This document shows, piece by piece, positions 25,104 to 34,572 of a DNA stretch of 64,000 nt; position 1 is the stretch's first letter, and each line of letters opens with the position of its first letter. The notes below the pieces were generated by a model. The model saw nothing but the letters and a program-made list of their open reading frames with translations, made no database searches and was not told the DNA's origin. Where the stretch lies: contig CAYYZW010000196.1 in the NCBI GenBank assembly GCA_964476375.1, forward strand, positions 1 to 64,000, given 5' to 3'. The stretch is from SAT2750 sp964476375. GTDB lineage: Bacteria; Planctomycetota; Planctomycetia; Pirellulales; Pirellulaceae. Position numbers and translations under genes: made by a program.

Positions 25104-26594
25104 TCAGCCGGACAACGTGTCCTTTGCCTGGGAAATCAGGGCAACTTCTTCTTCCGGCGCGTTGGCAACCAGGTGATGACGACTGTAGACGAGGAAGTAA
25201 ATGATACCCGCGCCGAGGAAGATGGCCACACCATAGACCCCGGGCCGGTACTCCTCGTCCAGGAAAGTGGAAACCAGGGCGATTACCGACAGCACCAGCC
25301 CGATTACCGCGCCTGGAATTCCCAGCGGACTGCGGTAGGGTCGTTCCAGGTCCGGCCGGCTGATCCGCAGCTTGATGTAACTCAGCATTACCATGGCGTA
25401 GGAAATGACCGCCCCGAAAACCGCCATGTTCAGCAGCCCGGCACCAACACTGGCGCCCCCATTACCAAACAACTCGATCAGGGTAGCACAGCCCAGCCCA
25501 ATGACTGCCCCCGAGAGCAGCGCCAGGTAGGGAGTCCTGTTCTTTCCGGTCAGCGAAAGCCAGCGGGGAATGTAGCCGGCCCGGGAGAGGGCGAACAGCA
25601 CTCGCCCATAGGCATAAACGGTCGCGTGAAAACTGGCAACGAGGCCACTTACCGCCAGCAGCACCAGCCCCTTGCTCAACCAGCCACCACCAAAGACCTC
25701 TCGTATCCCATAGGCGAGTGGTGCCTTGTTTGAAAAACTATCTTCCTTGATAAGGTTGCTGGCACCGCCACCCACCCCGGCGTTGATCACCAGGGTCAGG
25801 ATGGAAAGCACAAACAGGATGAACATCGCCACCACCAGGGCGCGGGGCATGTCGGTAGCCGCGTTCTCCGATTCCTCCGCGGCAAGAGGAAGTTGCTCGA
25901 TTGCCAGGTAAAACCAGATGGCGAAAGGAAGTGCGGCAAACACACCTGATATTGGAAATCCTCCCTCCTGTTCCGGTTCCGTGTTCAGGGCAGCCTGGAA
26001 ATCAAAGGAATCACTGACCAGGGCTCCGGCGTAGAAAGTCACCAGGACTGCAGCTGCCAGGGCGGTGATCACCAGTCCCATCCGCAGCGTCAGCGATGCG
26101 CCGCGGATATTAATGCCAACAAAAAACAGGTAGGCGCAGATCCAGATCGACAGGATGACCCAGAAGGGGGCCTGCTCTCCGCTCCCCTCGTACAACAGCA
26201 GCGTCAGGTAGCCACTGATGGCCGTCACGACCACGGCGGGCGTCAGGACATACTCGATCGTGTCGGTCAGTCCACAGATAAAGCCGCCCAGGGGTCCGAA
26301 GGCATTCCGCGTGAAGGAAAAGAAACCACCCGCGTGCGGGAGGCAGGCAGAAAGTTCGGCGATCGTGTAGACCATACAGAAGTACATGGTTGCCATCGCG
26401 ACCGTGGCGATGGCCATCGCGCGGAAGCCATACTTGAGCCCGAAGTGCCAGCCGAAAAAATCCCCCGAGATGACCGCCCCCACCCCCATGGCCGCCAGCA
26501 GGATCCAGCCGGCACTCGGTTTCAGCTTCCGCCGTTCCAGGTACTGCTGGTCCATGTCCTCGTAGTGGACCATGCGGGGCTTGGCATCGGACAT
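25104..26594 (-). CDS. APC-family amino acid/amine permease, ethanolamine-permease-like
   Basis: A 496-residue inner-membrane permease with about 12 helices. The early segment VGAVISGDFFGWHFGL and the following LPHAGGFFSFTRNAFGP resemble the ethanolamine permease branch of the APC superfamily. It is 34 bp upstream of the GS-like ligase and probably leads the amine-catabolic operon. Substrate assignment rests on family resemblance plus the ligase, so other small amines or amino acids remain possible. Confidence 0.83.
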   Translation of the reverse strand: MSDAKPRMVHYEDMDQQYLERRKLKPSAGWILLAAMGVGAVISGDFFGWHFGLKYGFRAMAIATVAMATMYFCMVYTIAELSACLPHAGGFFSFTRNAFGPLGGFICGLTDTIEYVLTPAVVVTAISGYLTLLLYEGSGEQAPFWVILSIWICAYLFFVGINIRGASLTLRMGLVITALAAAVLVTFYAGALVSDSFDFQAALNTEPEQEGGFPISGVFAALPFAIWFYLAIEQLPLAAEESENAATDMPRALVVAMFILFVLSILTLVINAGVGGGASNLIKEDSFSNKAPLAYGIREVFGGGWLSKGLVLLAVSGLVASFHATVYAYGRVLFALSRAGYIPRWLSLTGKNRTPYLALLSGAVIGLGCATLIELFGNGGASVGAGLLNMAVFGAVISYAMVMLSYIKLRISRPDLERPYRSPLGIPGAVIGLVLSVIALVSTFLDEEYRPGVYGVAIFLGAGIIYFLVYSRHHLVANAPEEEVALISQAKDTLSG

Positions 26595-26649
26595 CGTGTG
26601 TTGACCTGGGGAAGGAAGCAGGGAGCAAGAAAGGTAGACTCAGCCCGGG

Positions 26650-28284
26650 CTATTCTGCCCTGGCGACCGTGGCCTCGACCGGGAGGTCTGCTGCCCAGTA
26701 AATGGCATTCTTGAGCAACTGGTTCATTGCCGGCTGTTCAAAATCACCGACATGGCCCAGCGAGGTATAGAAAGAACGTCCTCCCCAGCGGGTGACGTTC
26801 GTCCAGGCAATCGCCTCCTGGGGTGTATCGGGAATGGTGCCGTGAAGGAGTGCCGTGGTGGAGGTGGAGAGTGGGTTCACCTTGTAGAGTGACCCGGATC
26901 CCTTGAGCTGGGAAGGATCCACACCAGCCATGATCGGGTGATTGGCTATCTCGGCCGGGCTGGAGAGCTGGACCCTGGGTCCGGATCCATGATGGCCCGT
27001 ATAGTGACCACCCCAGACTTCGGCATCAAAATCTCCCCAGACCGCATGCCCCTCGGGGGCCGGCTTGCCGTTGAGGGAAAAAGCATGATTGGCCGTACGG
27101 ATACCGACAACCGGCTTGCCGCTCTGGATGAAGTCACGGACAACCTGCAGGTCTGCTTCCGGGATGGCCCGCCGCCTGACGCTGATCAGGGCCAGGTCGG
27201 CTTCCCGTAGCACGTCGATACCGGGAATGATGTTCCGGTCGGTGGCACTGGCATGGACATAGCTGACCCGGAAGTCCTGTCCCAGGTGCTTGAGAGCAAA
27301 GGCCGGCAGCGACTCGTTGGTACGGTATTCCCGTTCCCCCATGATGATCACCAGGTGCCGCCTGCGGTCCTTGTCAAAGCGGAAAGAAGATCCGCCAATC
27401 AGCTGGTCACTGGTAATGGTCGGGCAGACCCACTTCTCGATATGTTCCACGATCAGGTCGGTGCCGGTGAAGTGACTGACATGGGGCTCCATTTTCGGGT
27501 TGTACATGGTGTCGGTCATGTCCCGCATGAGCACCACGTTCTTGCCATTCTTGGCCATCTGCCGAAGGCCAAAGGGCCGGCCCAGCACGCACATGTTGGT
27601 ATGCACGCCAACCAGGATCACGTTCTTGATCCCGCGCTCTTCCATCACGTTCCAGATTTCCACGCCGTTATCGCTGATCAGGTCCTCGTCATGGATATCC
27701 AGCAGGTCGGTCTGGGATTTCCAGGGGGCCTTCGGGTTTCGATCCATCGACGTGAGCATGCGGGCCCACTGGGCATGTTCCACCAGGTCATCGTCCTCGC
27801 CACCATCAGATTGATCGATTGGGTATGTCCCCCCGTCTTCCTGCGGAATCTTGTAACACCACTGGCCAATGTCTTCAGGCACATTGTCAGCCTTGGGGGC
27901 GTCGATCGCCCGCTTGCGACCGGGGTGATCCTTGTAAGGTTCCATGCAGCTGCTCGGGGCATGGATGATCAAGGCACCACGGGTACGGGCGGCGTTCAGC
28001 ACCTCGTTCATGCGGGGCGCCATTTCGCCGACCCGCCGAGTGGCGTTCAGGCAGTGGTGAAGATCCCACATGTCACAGACCACGACCGCCGTTTCTGCCG
28101 GAGACCATTTCTCGGATCGACTCACCACGTGAAACAGGGGGCTGTCATCGGCGGCAGGTACCTGGCTGCGCAGCTGCAGCTGAAAAGGCCCGGCAGGTTC
28201 CGCCGAGTCGAGTGATTCTACCGACAGGCTGGTAAGGGCCAGCAGGAGAACAGCAGAGCAGCATTGAATTCGTGAAAGCGACAT
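26650..28284 (-). CDS. Exported isochorismatase-like hydrolase fused to a ThuA-like domain
   Basis: A 544-residue protein, taking the ATG at 28284 that opens a signal peptide (MSLSRIQCCSAVLLLALT); a longer frame from 28362 adds 26 unlikely residues. Residues about 64-290 are a cysteine-hydrolase (isochorismatase/nicotinamidase) domain with Asp71 in VVCDMWD and nucleophile Cys232 in HTNMCVLG. Residues about 308-540 are a ThuA-like class I GATase-fold domain, a family met in sugar utilisation clusters. A fusion of these two exported domains is uncommon outside planctomycetes and relatives as far as I know. It is 55 bp upstream of the permease operon. Substrate not known. Confidence 0.78.
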   Translation of the reverse strand: MSLSRIQCCSAVLLLALTSLSVESLDSAEPAGPFQLQLRSQVPAADDSPLFHVVSRSEKWSPAETAVVVCDMWDLHHCLNATRRVGEMAPRMNEVLNAARTRGALIIHAPSSCMEPYKDHPGRKRAIDAPKADNVPEDIGQWCYKIPQEDGGTYPIDQSDGGEDDDLVEHAQWARMLTSMDRNPKAPWKSQTDLLDIHDEDLISDNGVEIWNVMEERGIKNVILVGVHTNMCVLGRPFGLRQMAKNGKNVVLMRDMTDTMYNPKMEPHVSHFTGTDLIVEHIEKWVCPTITSDQLIGGSSFRFDKDRRRHLVIIMGEREYRTNESLPAFALKHLGQDFRVSYVHASATDRNIIPGIDVLREADLALISVRRRAIPEADLQVVRDFIQSGKPVVGIRTANHAFSLNGKPAPEGHAVWGDFDAEVWGGHYTGHHGSGPRVQLSSPAEIANHPIMAGVDPSQLKGSGSLYKVNPLSTSTTALLHGTIPDTPQEAIAWTNVTRWGGRSFYTSLGHVGDFEQPAMNQLLKNAIYWAADLPVEATVARAE

Positions 28285-28511
28285 ATCCCAGGGTCTCCAT
28301 GGATCGTGAGCCAGTGAAAGGCCGAAACAGCTATTATGACGTTTCCGGGCTTGCCGCCGCAAGAATTAGCCGCCCGCTTCGTGGAAAGAGAAACAAGCGG
28401 CCCGGGAACGTGGTGTCGGCCGGGAGCTTTGTCGTTCGTCATTGCCTGTTCAATTGGCTAAGATCAGGAAGAGAAGTGCAACGGTTTTTCTTTCCCTTGT
28501 GAGAAAAGAAC

Positions 28512-30020
28512 GTGCTGCGATTACTTGGTAGCCAGAGACAACTGTGCAACGGTGTTACCCGCCGTGACTGGATGCAGGTTGGTGGCCTGGGAATGCTTGG
28601 CGTTGGCCTGGCGGATGTGCTCAGGCTCCAGGACCGGTCACTCCTGGCTGCCGAACAGGGAGCCGGTTTTGGCAAGGCCAAGCGGTGCATCCTGCTGCTG
28701 CCTTACGGATCTCCTCCCCAGCACGAGACATTTGACCCCAAGCCGGATGCCCCTGTGGAAATCCGTGGTACGCACGGCTCGATTCCTACCAACCTGCCAG
28801 GGGTCCGGATCGATGAGAACCTGCCAAGGATCTCGAAGATCATGGATCGCATCACCGTCATCCGCTCGATGACCCATCCCTACCCGACGCACTGCGTGGC
28901 CTATGCGACAAGCGGGATCCCGGAGTACACGCCGGCCCTGGAGACGCGACCGCGAGACCCCAAGCTCTGGCCCTACCTCGGGTCGGTGGTCGATTTTATT
29001 GGTGCCCGTGAAGATCAGGACAAGCCCGTCCCGGTGGTTCCCCGGAATATTGCCCTGCCCTGGAAAATGAATTCCCGTGGTGGAGAAGCGGCCTCGGTCC
29101 AGGCCGGGCCCTACGCTGCTTTCCTGGGACCCGCCTACGACCCGGTGCTCACCGATTTCGAGGGGCAGGCGACTCGCACGATCAAGAAGGTGAGTCCGAA
29201 CAATGGCCCCTCGCATGACGTGGAAGATCCCTATGCCGGGGTAAAGCCCGATTGCCGCTTTCGTCTCGCTGGGGCCCGCCTGCGGGAGAACATGACGCTC
29301 GATCGGCATAACCGCCGCCGCTCACTGCTCAAGCAACTCGACCAGGTGCGTCGGCAGATCGACCGGAACCAGGCGACCGATAGCTACGATCGCTACCAGC
29401 AGATCGCCAATGCCCTGGTCGCTTCCTCGGAGGTTCACCAGGCACTGGATATCAGCCAGGAATCCATGGCCATGCGGGAGGACTATGGGATGCACCTGTT
29501 TGGGCAGTCCTGCCTGGCCGCGCGGAGGCTGGTGGAGGCCGGCAGCCGTTTTGTGACCGTCTTCTGGGATGAATATGCCTATCTCAATACCGACTGGGAT
29601 ACCCACTGGAACCATTACTATCGCCTCAAGGACCGGCTGTTACCCGGTTTTGATTCCGCTTACTCTGCCTTGCTCCTGGACCTGGAGCAGCGGGGGATGC
29701 TGGATGACACCCTGGTGGTCTGGATGAGTGAACATGGCCGGACCCCCAAGCTCAACAAGAACAAGGGTGGGGGGCGTGACCACTGGTCCAGTGTGTACTG
29801 CATCACCCTGGCCGGCGGCGGAGTACGGGCCGGGGAAATTGTTGGGGAGAGTGACCGGATCGGCGGCAACGTGCACAGCACGCCGGTCTCGCCAAAGGAT
29901 ATCCTGGCCACCATCTTTCACTTGATGGGAATCGATGCACACACGACCATCCCGGATCGACTGGGAAGGCCCACTCCCATTGCCGGCACTGGAAAAGTTC
30001 GTCCCGAAGTGATCGCCTGA
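28512..30020 (+). CDS. Tat-exported DUF1501 protein (locus B, first copy, class 2)
   Basis: A 502-residue DUF1501 protein with a Tat-like N terminus (VTRRDWMQVGGLGMLG). Domain motifs are HETFDPKPDAP, EHGRTPK and GRDHW at 421-425, and it ends in the class 2 manner (LGRPTPI...). It opens locus B, and the PPC gene begins 3 bp after its stop. It is divergent from the isochorismatase-ThuA gene, with 227 bp between their starts that must hold both promoters. Confidence 0.88.
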   Translation: MLRLLGSQRQLCNGVTRRDWMQVGGLGMLGVGLADVLRLQDRSLLAAEQGAGFGKAKRCILLLPYGSPPQHETFDPKPDAPVEIRGTHGSIPTNLPGVRIDENLPRISKIMDRITVIRSMTHPYPTHCVAYATSGIPEYTPALETRPRDPKLWPYLGSVVDFIGAREDQDKPVPVVPRNIALPWKMNSRGGEAASVQAGPYAAFLGPAYDPVLTDFEGQATRTIKKVSPNNGPSHDVEDPYAGVKPDCRFRLAGARLRENMTLDRHNRRRSLLKQLDQVRRQIDRNQATDSYDRYQQIANALVASSEVHQALDISQESMAMREDYGMHLFGQSCLAARRLVEAGSRFVTVFWDEYAYLNTDWDTHWNHYYRLKDRLLPGFDSAYSALLLDLEQRGMLDDTLVVWMSEHGRTPKLNKNKGGGRDHWSSVYCITLAGGGVRAGEIVGESDRIGGNVHSTPVSPKDILATIFHLMGIDAHTTIPDRLGRPTPIAGTGKVRPEVIA

Positions 30021-30022
30021 CC

Positions 30023-32020
30023 ATGATATCCCGGGCCCCCTGGATCGCCTGTGCTTTTGCCTGCTGTGCAGCACCCCTGTTGCCTGCGGTCGACCTGCAG
30101 CTTGAGCGAGTCAGTCCGCGAGCGATCAAGCCCGGCCAGGCTTCGGTTTTGCAGGTGACCGGTTCGAATCTTGAAAATCCCACGGGACTCTGGACCAGCT
30201 TTCCGGCCGAGGTCAAGGTGCTTCCCGATGGCCGCTTCCAGGTCCAGGTCGACAGCCAGCTTGTTCCGCAGGTAGGGGCAGTGCGAGTGATCACTGCCGG
30301 TGGTATTTCCAACCTCCGGCTGGTCCTGATTGACCGGTTACCGACCGCGGCGCGGCCGGAGAAAGAGATACAGGAACAGGCACTGGCAGTCGGTGAAGCT
30401 GTCGAGGGCCATCTTGAGAGCGAGTCGGTTCGCTCTTTTCAGCTGGATGCAGAAAAAGGGACGGCAGTCACACTGGACGTCTGGGCACGACGGCTGGGAT
30501 CCCGGCTGGATCCCCTGCTGGAAGTTTTCGATGCCGGGGGCCGGGAGATTGTCGTCAGTGATGATGAACCAGGCCTGGATGGTGATTGCCGTGTCGCCTT
30601 TGAGATGCCCGCAGGAGGCCCCTGTGAGGTGCAGCTTCGTGACGCGACTTTTTCTGGAGGGAGCCAGTCGTTTTTCCGGCTCCGGGTCGGTTCCTTCAGT
30701 GCCAGGGGTATTCTTTACCCACCGGCGATTCAGCGCGGTGGCCAGGCACGGCTGACGCCGGTTGCCGGGGGAAAGTTTTCGGCTCCCCAGGCGGCTGTCC
30801 CGGTGGATTTTCCGGGCCGGGTCCACTGGTTTGATTCCGGGGACTCGCTTGCCATGAGCTCTCTTCGAGTGACGGATCGCACGGAGCATGTTGAGAGGAT
30901 GCCGGCAGGGCCGGACAGCATCACGGCGATTGCCGTTGGCGACGGGGTCAGTGGCTGGTTTTCCCGGTCGGCCGAGGTAGACCGGTACGAGCTCGTGATG
31001 GAGAAGCCGCGGCAGGTGAGCTTTCAGGCAGAGACCCGTGCCCTGCATTCCTCCGCCCTGGTGAGAATGTCAATCGTCAACGAAAAACAGGAGGTCATCG
31101 GTGAGGCCGGCCCGAATGAAAAACTGCACCAGGCCCTGGTAGTGAACTTTGCGCAGCCGGGGAGATACCAGCTCCTGGTCGAAGAACTGCTGCAGCGAAG
31201 CGGCCGACGGTTTTTTTACCGGGTCACCTGCGATGAAAAGAAACCCTCTTTTCGGCTCGGCATTCAGGGAGATTCTTTTAACACATCGACGGATCGCAGC
31301 CTGGCGGTCAAGGTGAATGTCCTGCGGGATGGTTACGACGGTGAAATTGTCCTGCGGGTGGATGGCCTGGAAGGGAGCGTGTCGCTGGAGAACGAGGTGA
31401 TAGGCGCGGGGGCAAAAGAAACGGAACTCAAGATCCATCTTCCTGCCGACTGGAGTCCGGGGACCATCCGGCAGGTCGGGATCGTCGGTCGAGCGGAGGC
31501 GGATGAGTACGACACCCTGGCTGAACAGGATGCCCTCAAGTTCCCCCGGGGTAACCTCGGTATTTTTGAGGGTTTTGTCAGTGATGAGCAGACGGCGGTG
31601 ACGAATTTTGCCGAGTACGATATCGAGTTGCCAGCCGCCGGTCGCTACCAGTTGCGGCTGAAGTATGCCGCCATGGCTTCCCGGCCGGCACTCCTGAAGA
31701 TCAACGGCACGCTGGTGAAGGAGGGCGCCATGAAAAACGTTACTGGTGGCTGGGACCTTGGTTCGCAGCAATGGCACAGGGAGGGGACATTTGATTTTCA
31801 GGCCGGGAAAAATGTGGTTCGTCTTGAACGGGACGGGACAGTGTCCCACCTGAGTGTGCTTCGAGTGACTCGCGAGCTGGAGAGCCAGCCGGCACCTGGT
31901 TCACTGGTCCAGAGGGCGACCTGCCGGGACTGGCTCCGGGGGCAGCTTCACCAGATGCCGTTCCCCCCCGAGGACCTGGTGCAGACGGTCATGGTGGGTG
32001 TGGGAGGTAGCAAGGATTAG
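30023..32020 (+). CDS. Exported PPC-domain protein with C-terminal carbohydrate-binding-like domain (locus B)
   Basis: A 665-residue exported protein (signal about 1-22). An Ig/IPT-like domain (25-105) is followed by a pre-peptidase C-terminal (PPC)-type jelly roll (about 125-225, with LDVWARRLGSRLDPLLEVFD), then further beta-rich domains including an RDGYDGEIVLRVDGL element. Residues about 510-620 have the layout of a CBM6/CBM35-like module: FAEYDIELPAAGRYQL, LLKINGTLV, TGGWDLG and FQAGKNVVRLER. No catalytic motif is seen. It lies between a DUF1501 gene (3 bp) and the DUF1549 gene (4 bp). A substrate-binding or scaffold role at the cell surface is inferred. Confidence 0.75.
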   Translation: MISRAPWIACAFACCAAPLLPAVDLQLERVSPRAIKPGQASVLQVTGSNLENPTGLWTSFPAEVKVLPDGRFQVQVDSQLVPQVGAVRVITAGGISNLRLVLIDRLPTAARPEKEIQEQALAVGEAVEGHLESESVRSFQLDAEKGTAVTLDVWARRLGSRLDPLLEVFDAGGREIVVSDDEPGLDGDCRVAFEMPAGGPCEVQLRDATFSGGSQSFFRLRVGSFSARGILYPPAIQRGGQARLTPVAGGKFSAPQAAVPVDFPGRVHWFDSGDSLAMSSLRVTDRTEHVERMPAGPDSITAIAVGDGVSGWFSRSAEVDRYELVMEKPRQVSFQAETRALHSSALVRMSIVNEKQEVIGEAGPNEKLHQALVVNFAQPGRYQLLVEELLQRSGRRFFYRVTCDEKKPSFRLGIQGDSFNTSTDRSLAVKVNVLRDGYDGEIVLRVDGLEGSVSLENEVIGAGAKETELKIHLPADWSPGTIRQVGIVGRAEADEYDTLAEQDALKFPRGNLGIFEGFVSDEQTAVTNFAEYDIELPAAGRYQLRLKYAAMASRPALLKINGTLVKEGAMKNVTGGWDLGSQQWHREGTFDFQAGKNVVRLERDGTVSHLSVLRVTRELESQPAPGSLVQRATCRDWLRGQLHQMPFPPEDLVQTVMVGVGGSKD

Positions 32021-32023
32021 CCG

Positions 32024-34453
32024 ATGAAGCGTTTTACGGGAATCATGTTATCGATACTGATCGTCGCTGCCATGGCAGGGAGCGCATCCGCCGCTTCAGT
32101 GAAGAGCATGGAGGTCTATCCGCCAGAGCTGGAAATGGTCAGTCGCCATCACCCGGCCCAGCTGGTGGTTACCGGTCAGTTGGCAAACGGCCAGCTACGC
32201 GACCTGACAGGGTCGGCAAAGCTTGTCTCGGCCAACCCGGAGGTCGTTCGTGTAGAGCGGGGCCGGCTTGTCGCGGTCGCTGATGGTAGCACACGGGTCG
32301 TGGTAAAAGCGGAAGGCCGGATCGTCAGGGTACCGGTCAAGGTCCAGTTGCTCCCGGGAATGGAGACAGCAAGTTTTGTCGATGGTGCCCTGGCTGCATT
32401 AACTCGGCATGGCTGCAACTCGGGCGGCTGCCATGGTGCGCCGAGTGGCAAGGGAGGGTTTCGACTGTCACTCTGGGCGTATGACCACGAGCTGGACGGG
32501 AAAACGCTGACACGGGAGTTTGCCGGCCGACGGGTCAACCTCTTCTCGCCACAGCAAAGCCTGATCCTGCGCAAGCCACTGATGAAAGTTCCCCATGGAG
32601 GTGGGCTCCGTCTGCATACCCATGATGCCGGTTACAAGCTCCTTCGAGACTGGATCTCCCAGGGCGCGCTGCAGGAACAAAAAGATCATGCTCACTGTGA
32701 AAAAATCGAGGTCTTTCCCCGGGGTCGACAACTGTGGCTGCCAGATGCCAACCAGCAACTTTCGGTGAACGCTTATTTTAGTGACGGCACCGTGCGGGAT
32801 GTGACAACGCTGGTTCTCTACTCCAGTTCGGACGATACCATTGCCACGGTTTCAGAGAGAGGGTTTGTGGAACCGTCGGCGAGCGGTGAAACCGCTATCC
32901 TTGTTCGTTACCTGGAAAAAGCGACCACGGTGCGGCTGGCATTTGTTGCCCCTCGGCAGGATTTTTCCTGGCAGACTCCCCCGCCCGGTAACGAGGTGGA
33001 CCAGCTGGTCTTTGCCAAGCTCAAGACGATGCAGATTCTCCCCTCGGCAGTGTCCAGCGACGAGCAGTTCCTTCGCCGTGTCTACTTCGATGTCACCGGG
33101 GTGCCACCGACCGTGGACCAGGCTCGAGCATTCCTGGCGGATAAGTCTCCCGGCAAGCGTTCCAGGCTGATCGATGAACTGCTCGAGTCACCAGGCTATG
33201 CCGCATGGTGGGCGAACAAGTGGGGTGATTTATTCCGGCTCAACAGCGAGAAGCTCACGGACCAGGGAGTCTTCAAGTTTTATCACTGGCTGGTTCGAAG
33301 TGTCCGAAATAACATGCCGTATGATGAGTTCGTGCGGCGTGTGCTGTTGGCCAGTGGCAGCACGACGGACAATCCGGCGGTGAATTTTTACCGGTCGGCG
33401 GATTCCACCGATGACTGCACCGAGACCATGGCCCAGCTATTCCTGGGTGCCCGGTTACAGTGTGCCAAGTGCCATAACCATCCTTACGAGCGCTGGACGC
33501 AGGATAATTACTACGGCTTCGGCGCTTTTTTCCATCGCCTGAAACGGACCAGGGTGGAGGGGAGTGGCGAGATGGTGCTCTGGGCGGCCAGGGAGGGAGA
33601 GATCACTCAGCCACGTACCGGGCAGGATATGGCGCCCTGGCTTCCGGGTGAGGCGAAACTGGACCTGGATGGTGTCCATGACCGCCGCGAGCTGCTCGTT
33701 GAATGGCTTACCCGGCCAGACAATCCATACCTGGCGCGGGTCGAGGTAAACCGTGTTTGGGCAAACCTGCTGGGCCGGGGGATTATTGATCCGTTCGATG
33801 ACCTGCGGGAATCCAACCCCCCTGCTAACCAGCCACTGCTGGACCGGCTGGCACGGGACTTCGTCCAGGATGGGTTCAATCGTGAACAGGTGATCCGCAC
33901 GATCCTCAACAGTACGACCTACCAGCTCGCGTCGGAGAAGAACGAATCGAATGCACAGGATGTCAAGTACTTCTCCCACATGCAGGCGCGACAGCTGCCG
34001 GCAGAGTCCCTGATGGAGCTGATCTGCCAGGTGACCGGTGTACCGTTCAAGTTCAAGGGGCTGCCGCCTGGTACCCGTGCCACCGGGCGTCCCAGCCCGG
34101 AAGATGGCCCGGAGTTCCTGCGAGTCTTCGGGCAGCCCCCCCGGGAAACCAATTGTTCCTGTGAGCGCTCAGTCTCGGCAAGCCTGAGCCAGGCGCTGGC
34201 AATCGTGAATGGGGATTTTATCCACAATCGAATAAGCGATGAGAGCTGCCTCTTTCGCAGGCGAATTCGAGAAGGCTGTTCGAACGAGGAGATTATCGAG
34301 GAGATCTACCTGGCCGCATACTCACGATTTCCCAGTGACCAGGAAATGAACCTGCTGGTCACATATATCGAAAAGCAGGAAGACCGGGAACTGGCGATGG
34401 AAGATCTTACCTGGTCGGTTATTAACAGCAAGGAATTCGTATTTCAGCAGTAG
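32024..34453 (+). CDS. Exported Ig-like-DUF1549-DUF1553 protein with CX4CH motif (locus B, class 2)
   Basis: An 809-residue exported protein (signal 1-23). A Big_2-type Ig domain (25-110) is followed by Cys131-x4-Cys136-His137, a second Ig-like domain (about 226-312), DUF1549 (about 322-540) with Cys480-x-x-Cys483-His484, and DUF1553 (about 552-800) with a CSCE motif (Cys711, Cys713). CX4CH is a known, rarer haem-c attachment spacing (tetrahaem cytochrome c3), so haem at 131-137 is plausible but unproven. There is no PSCyt1 domain. It is immediately downstream of the PPC gene. Confidence 0.88.
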   Translation: MKRFTGIMLSILIVAAMAGSASAASVKSMEVYPPELEMVSRHHPAQLVVTGQLANGQLRDLTGSAKLVSANPEVVRVERGRLVAVADGSTRVVVKAEGRIVRVPVKVQLLPGMETASFVDGALAALTRHGCNSGGCHGAPSGKGGFRLSLWAYDHELDGKTLTREFAGRRVNLFSPQQSLILRKPLMKVPHGGGLRLHTHDAGYKLLRDWISQGALQEQKDHAHCEKIEVFPRGRQLWLPDANQQLSVNAYFSDGTVRDVTTLVLYSSSDDTIATVSERGFVEPSASGETAILVRYLEKATTVRLAFVAPRQDFSWQTPPPGNEVDQLVFAKLKTMQILPSAVSSDEQFLRRVYFDVTGVPPTVDQARAFLADKSPGKRSRLIDELLESPGYAAWWANKWGDLFRLNSEKLTDQGVFKFYHWLVRSVRNNMPYDEFVRRVLLASGSTTDNPAVNFYRSADSTDDCTETMAQLFLGARLQCAKCHNHPYERWTQDNYYGFGAFFHRLKRTRVEGSGEMVLWAAREGEITQPRTGQDMAPWLPGEAKLDLDGVHDRRELLVEWLTRPDNPYLARVEVNRVWANLLGRGIIDPFDDLRESNPPANQPLLDRLARDFVQDGFNREQVIRTILNSTTYQLASEKNESNAQDVKYFSHMQARQLPAESLMELICQVTGVPFKFKGLPPGTRATGRPSPEDGPEFLRVFGQPPRETNCSCERSVSASLSQALAIVNGDFIHNRISDESCLFRRRIREGCSNEEIIEEIYLAAYSRFPSDQEMNLLVTYIEKQEDRELAMEDLTWSVINSKEFVFQQ

Positions 34454-34456
34454 ATC

Positions 34457-34475
34457 TCCCCCGCCGGAGGGGGGA
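34457..34475. terminator. Stem-loop after the locus B DUF1549 gene
   Basis: TCCCCC (34457-34462) pairs with GGGGGA (34470-34475) around a seven-base loop, four bases after the stop codon. There is no T-run on the plus strand, so it would be an imperfect terminator or an mRNA-end stabiliser. Confidence 0.35.
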
Positions 34476-34527
34476 ACTGGAAAAACAATGAAATCCATGT
34501 TGCATCTACCCTGATTTGCCGACATCC

Positions 34528-34533
34528 TATAAT
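34528..34533 (+). promoter_or_regulatory. TATAAT -10 element before the second locus B DUF1501 gene
   Basis: A perfect TATAAT lies 39 bp before the ATG at 34573 with no clear -35 at 16-18 bp. Transcription starting near 34540 would exclude the alternative start at 34516, supporting the shorter gene model. Confidence 0.4.
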
Positions 34534-34572
34534 GTAGTAACCCACCCGAATTCCCGCTTTCGAGCCTCCACG

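Noticed and set aside
30160..30180. GGTTCGAATC, like a tRNA T-loop
   Set aside because: It lies inside the locus B PPC coding sequence and no acceptor or anticodon stem can be built around it.
34499..34533. TTGCAT as -35 partner for the TATAAT at 34528
   Set aside because: The spacing is 22 bp, too long for a sigma-70 promoter; only the -10 element is retained.
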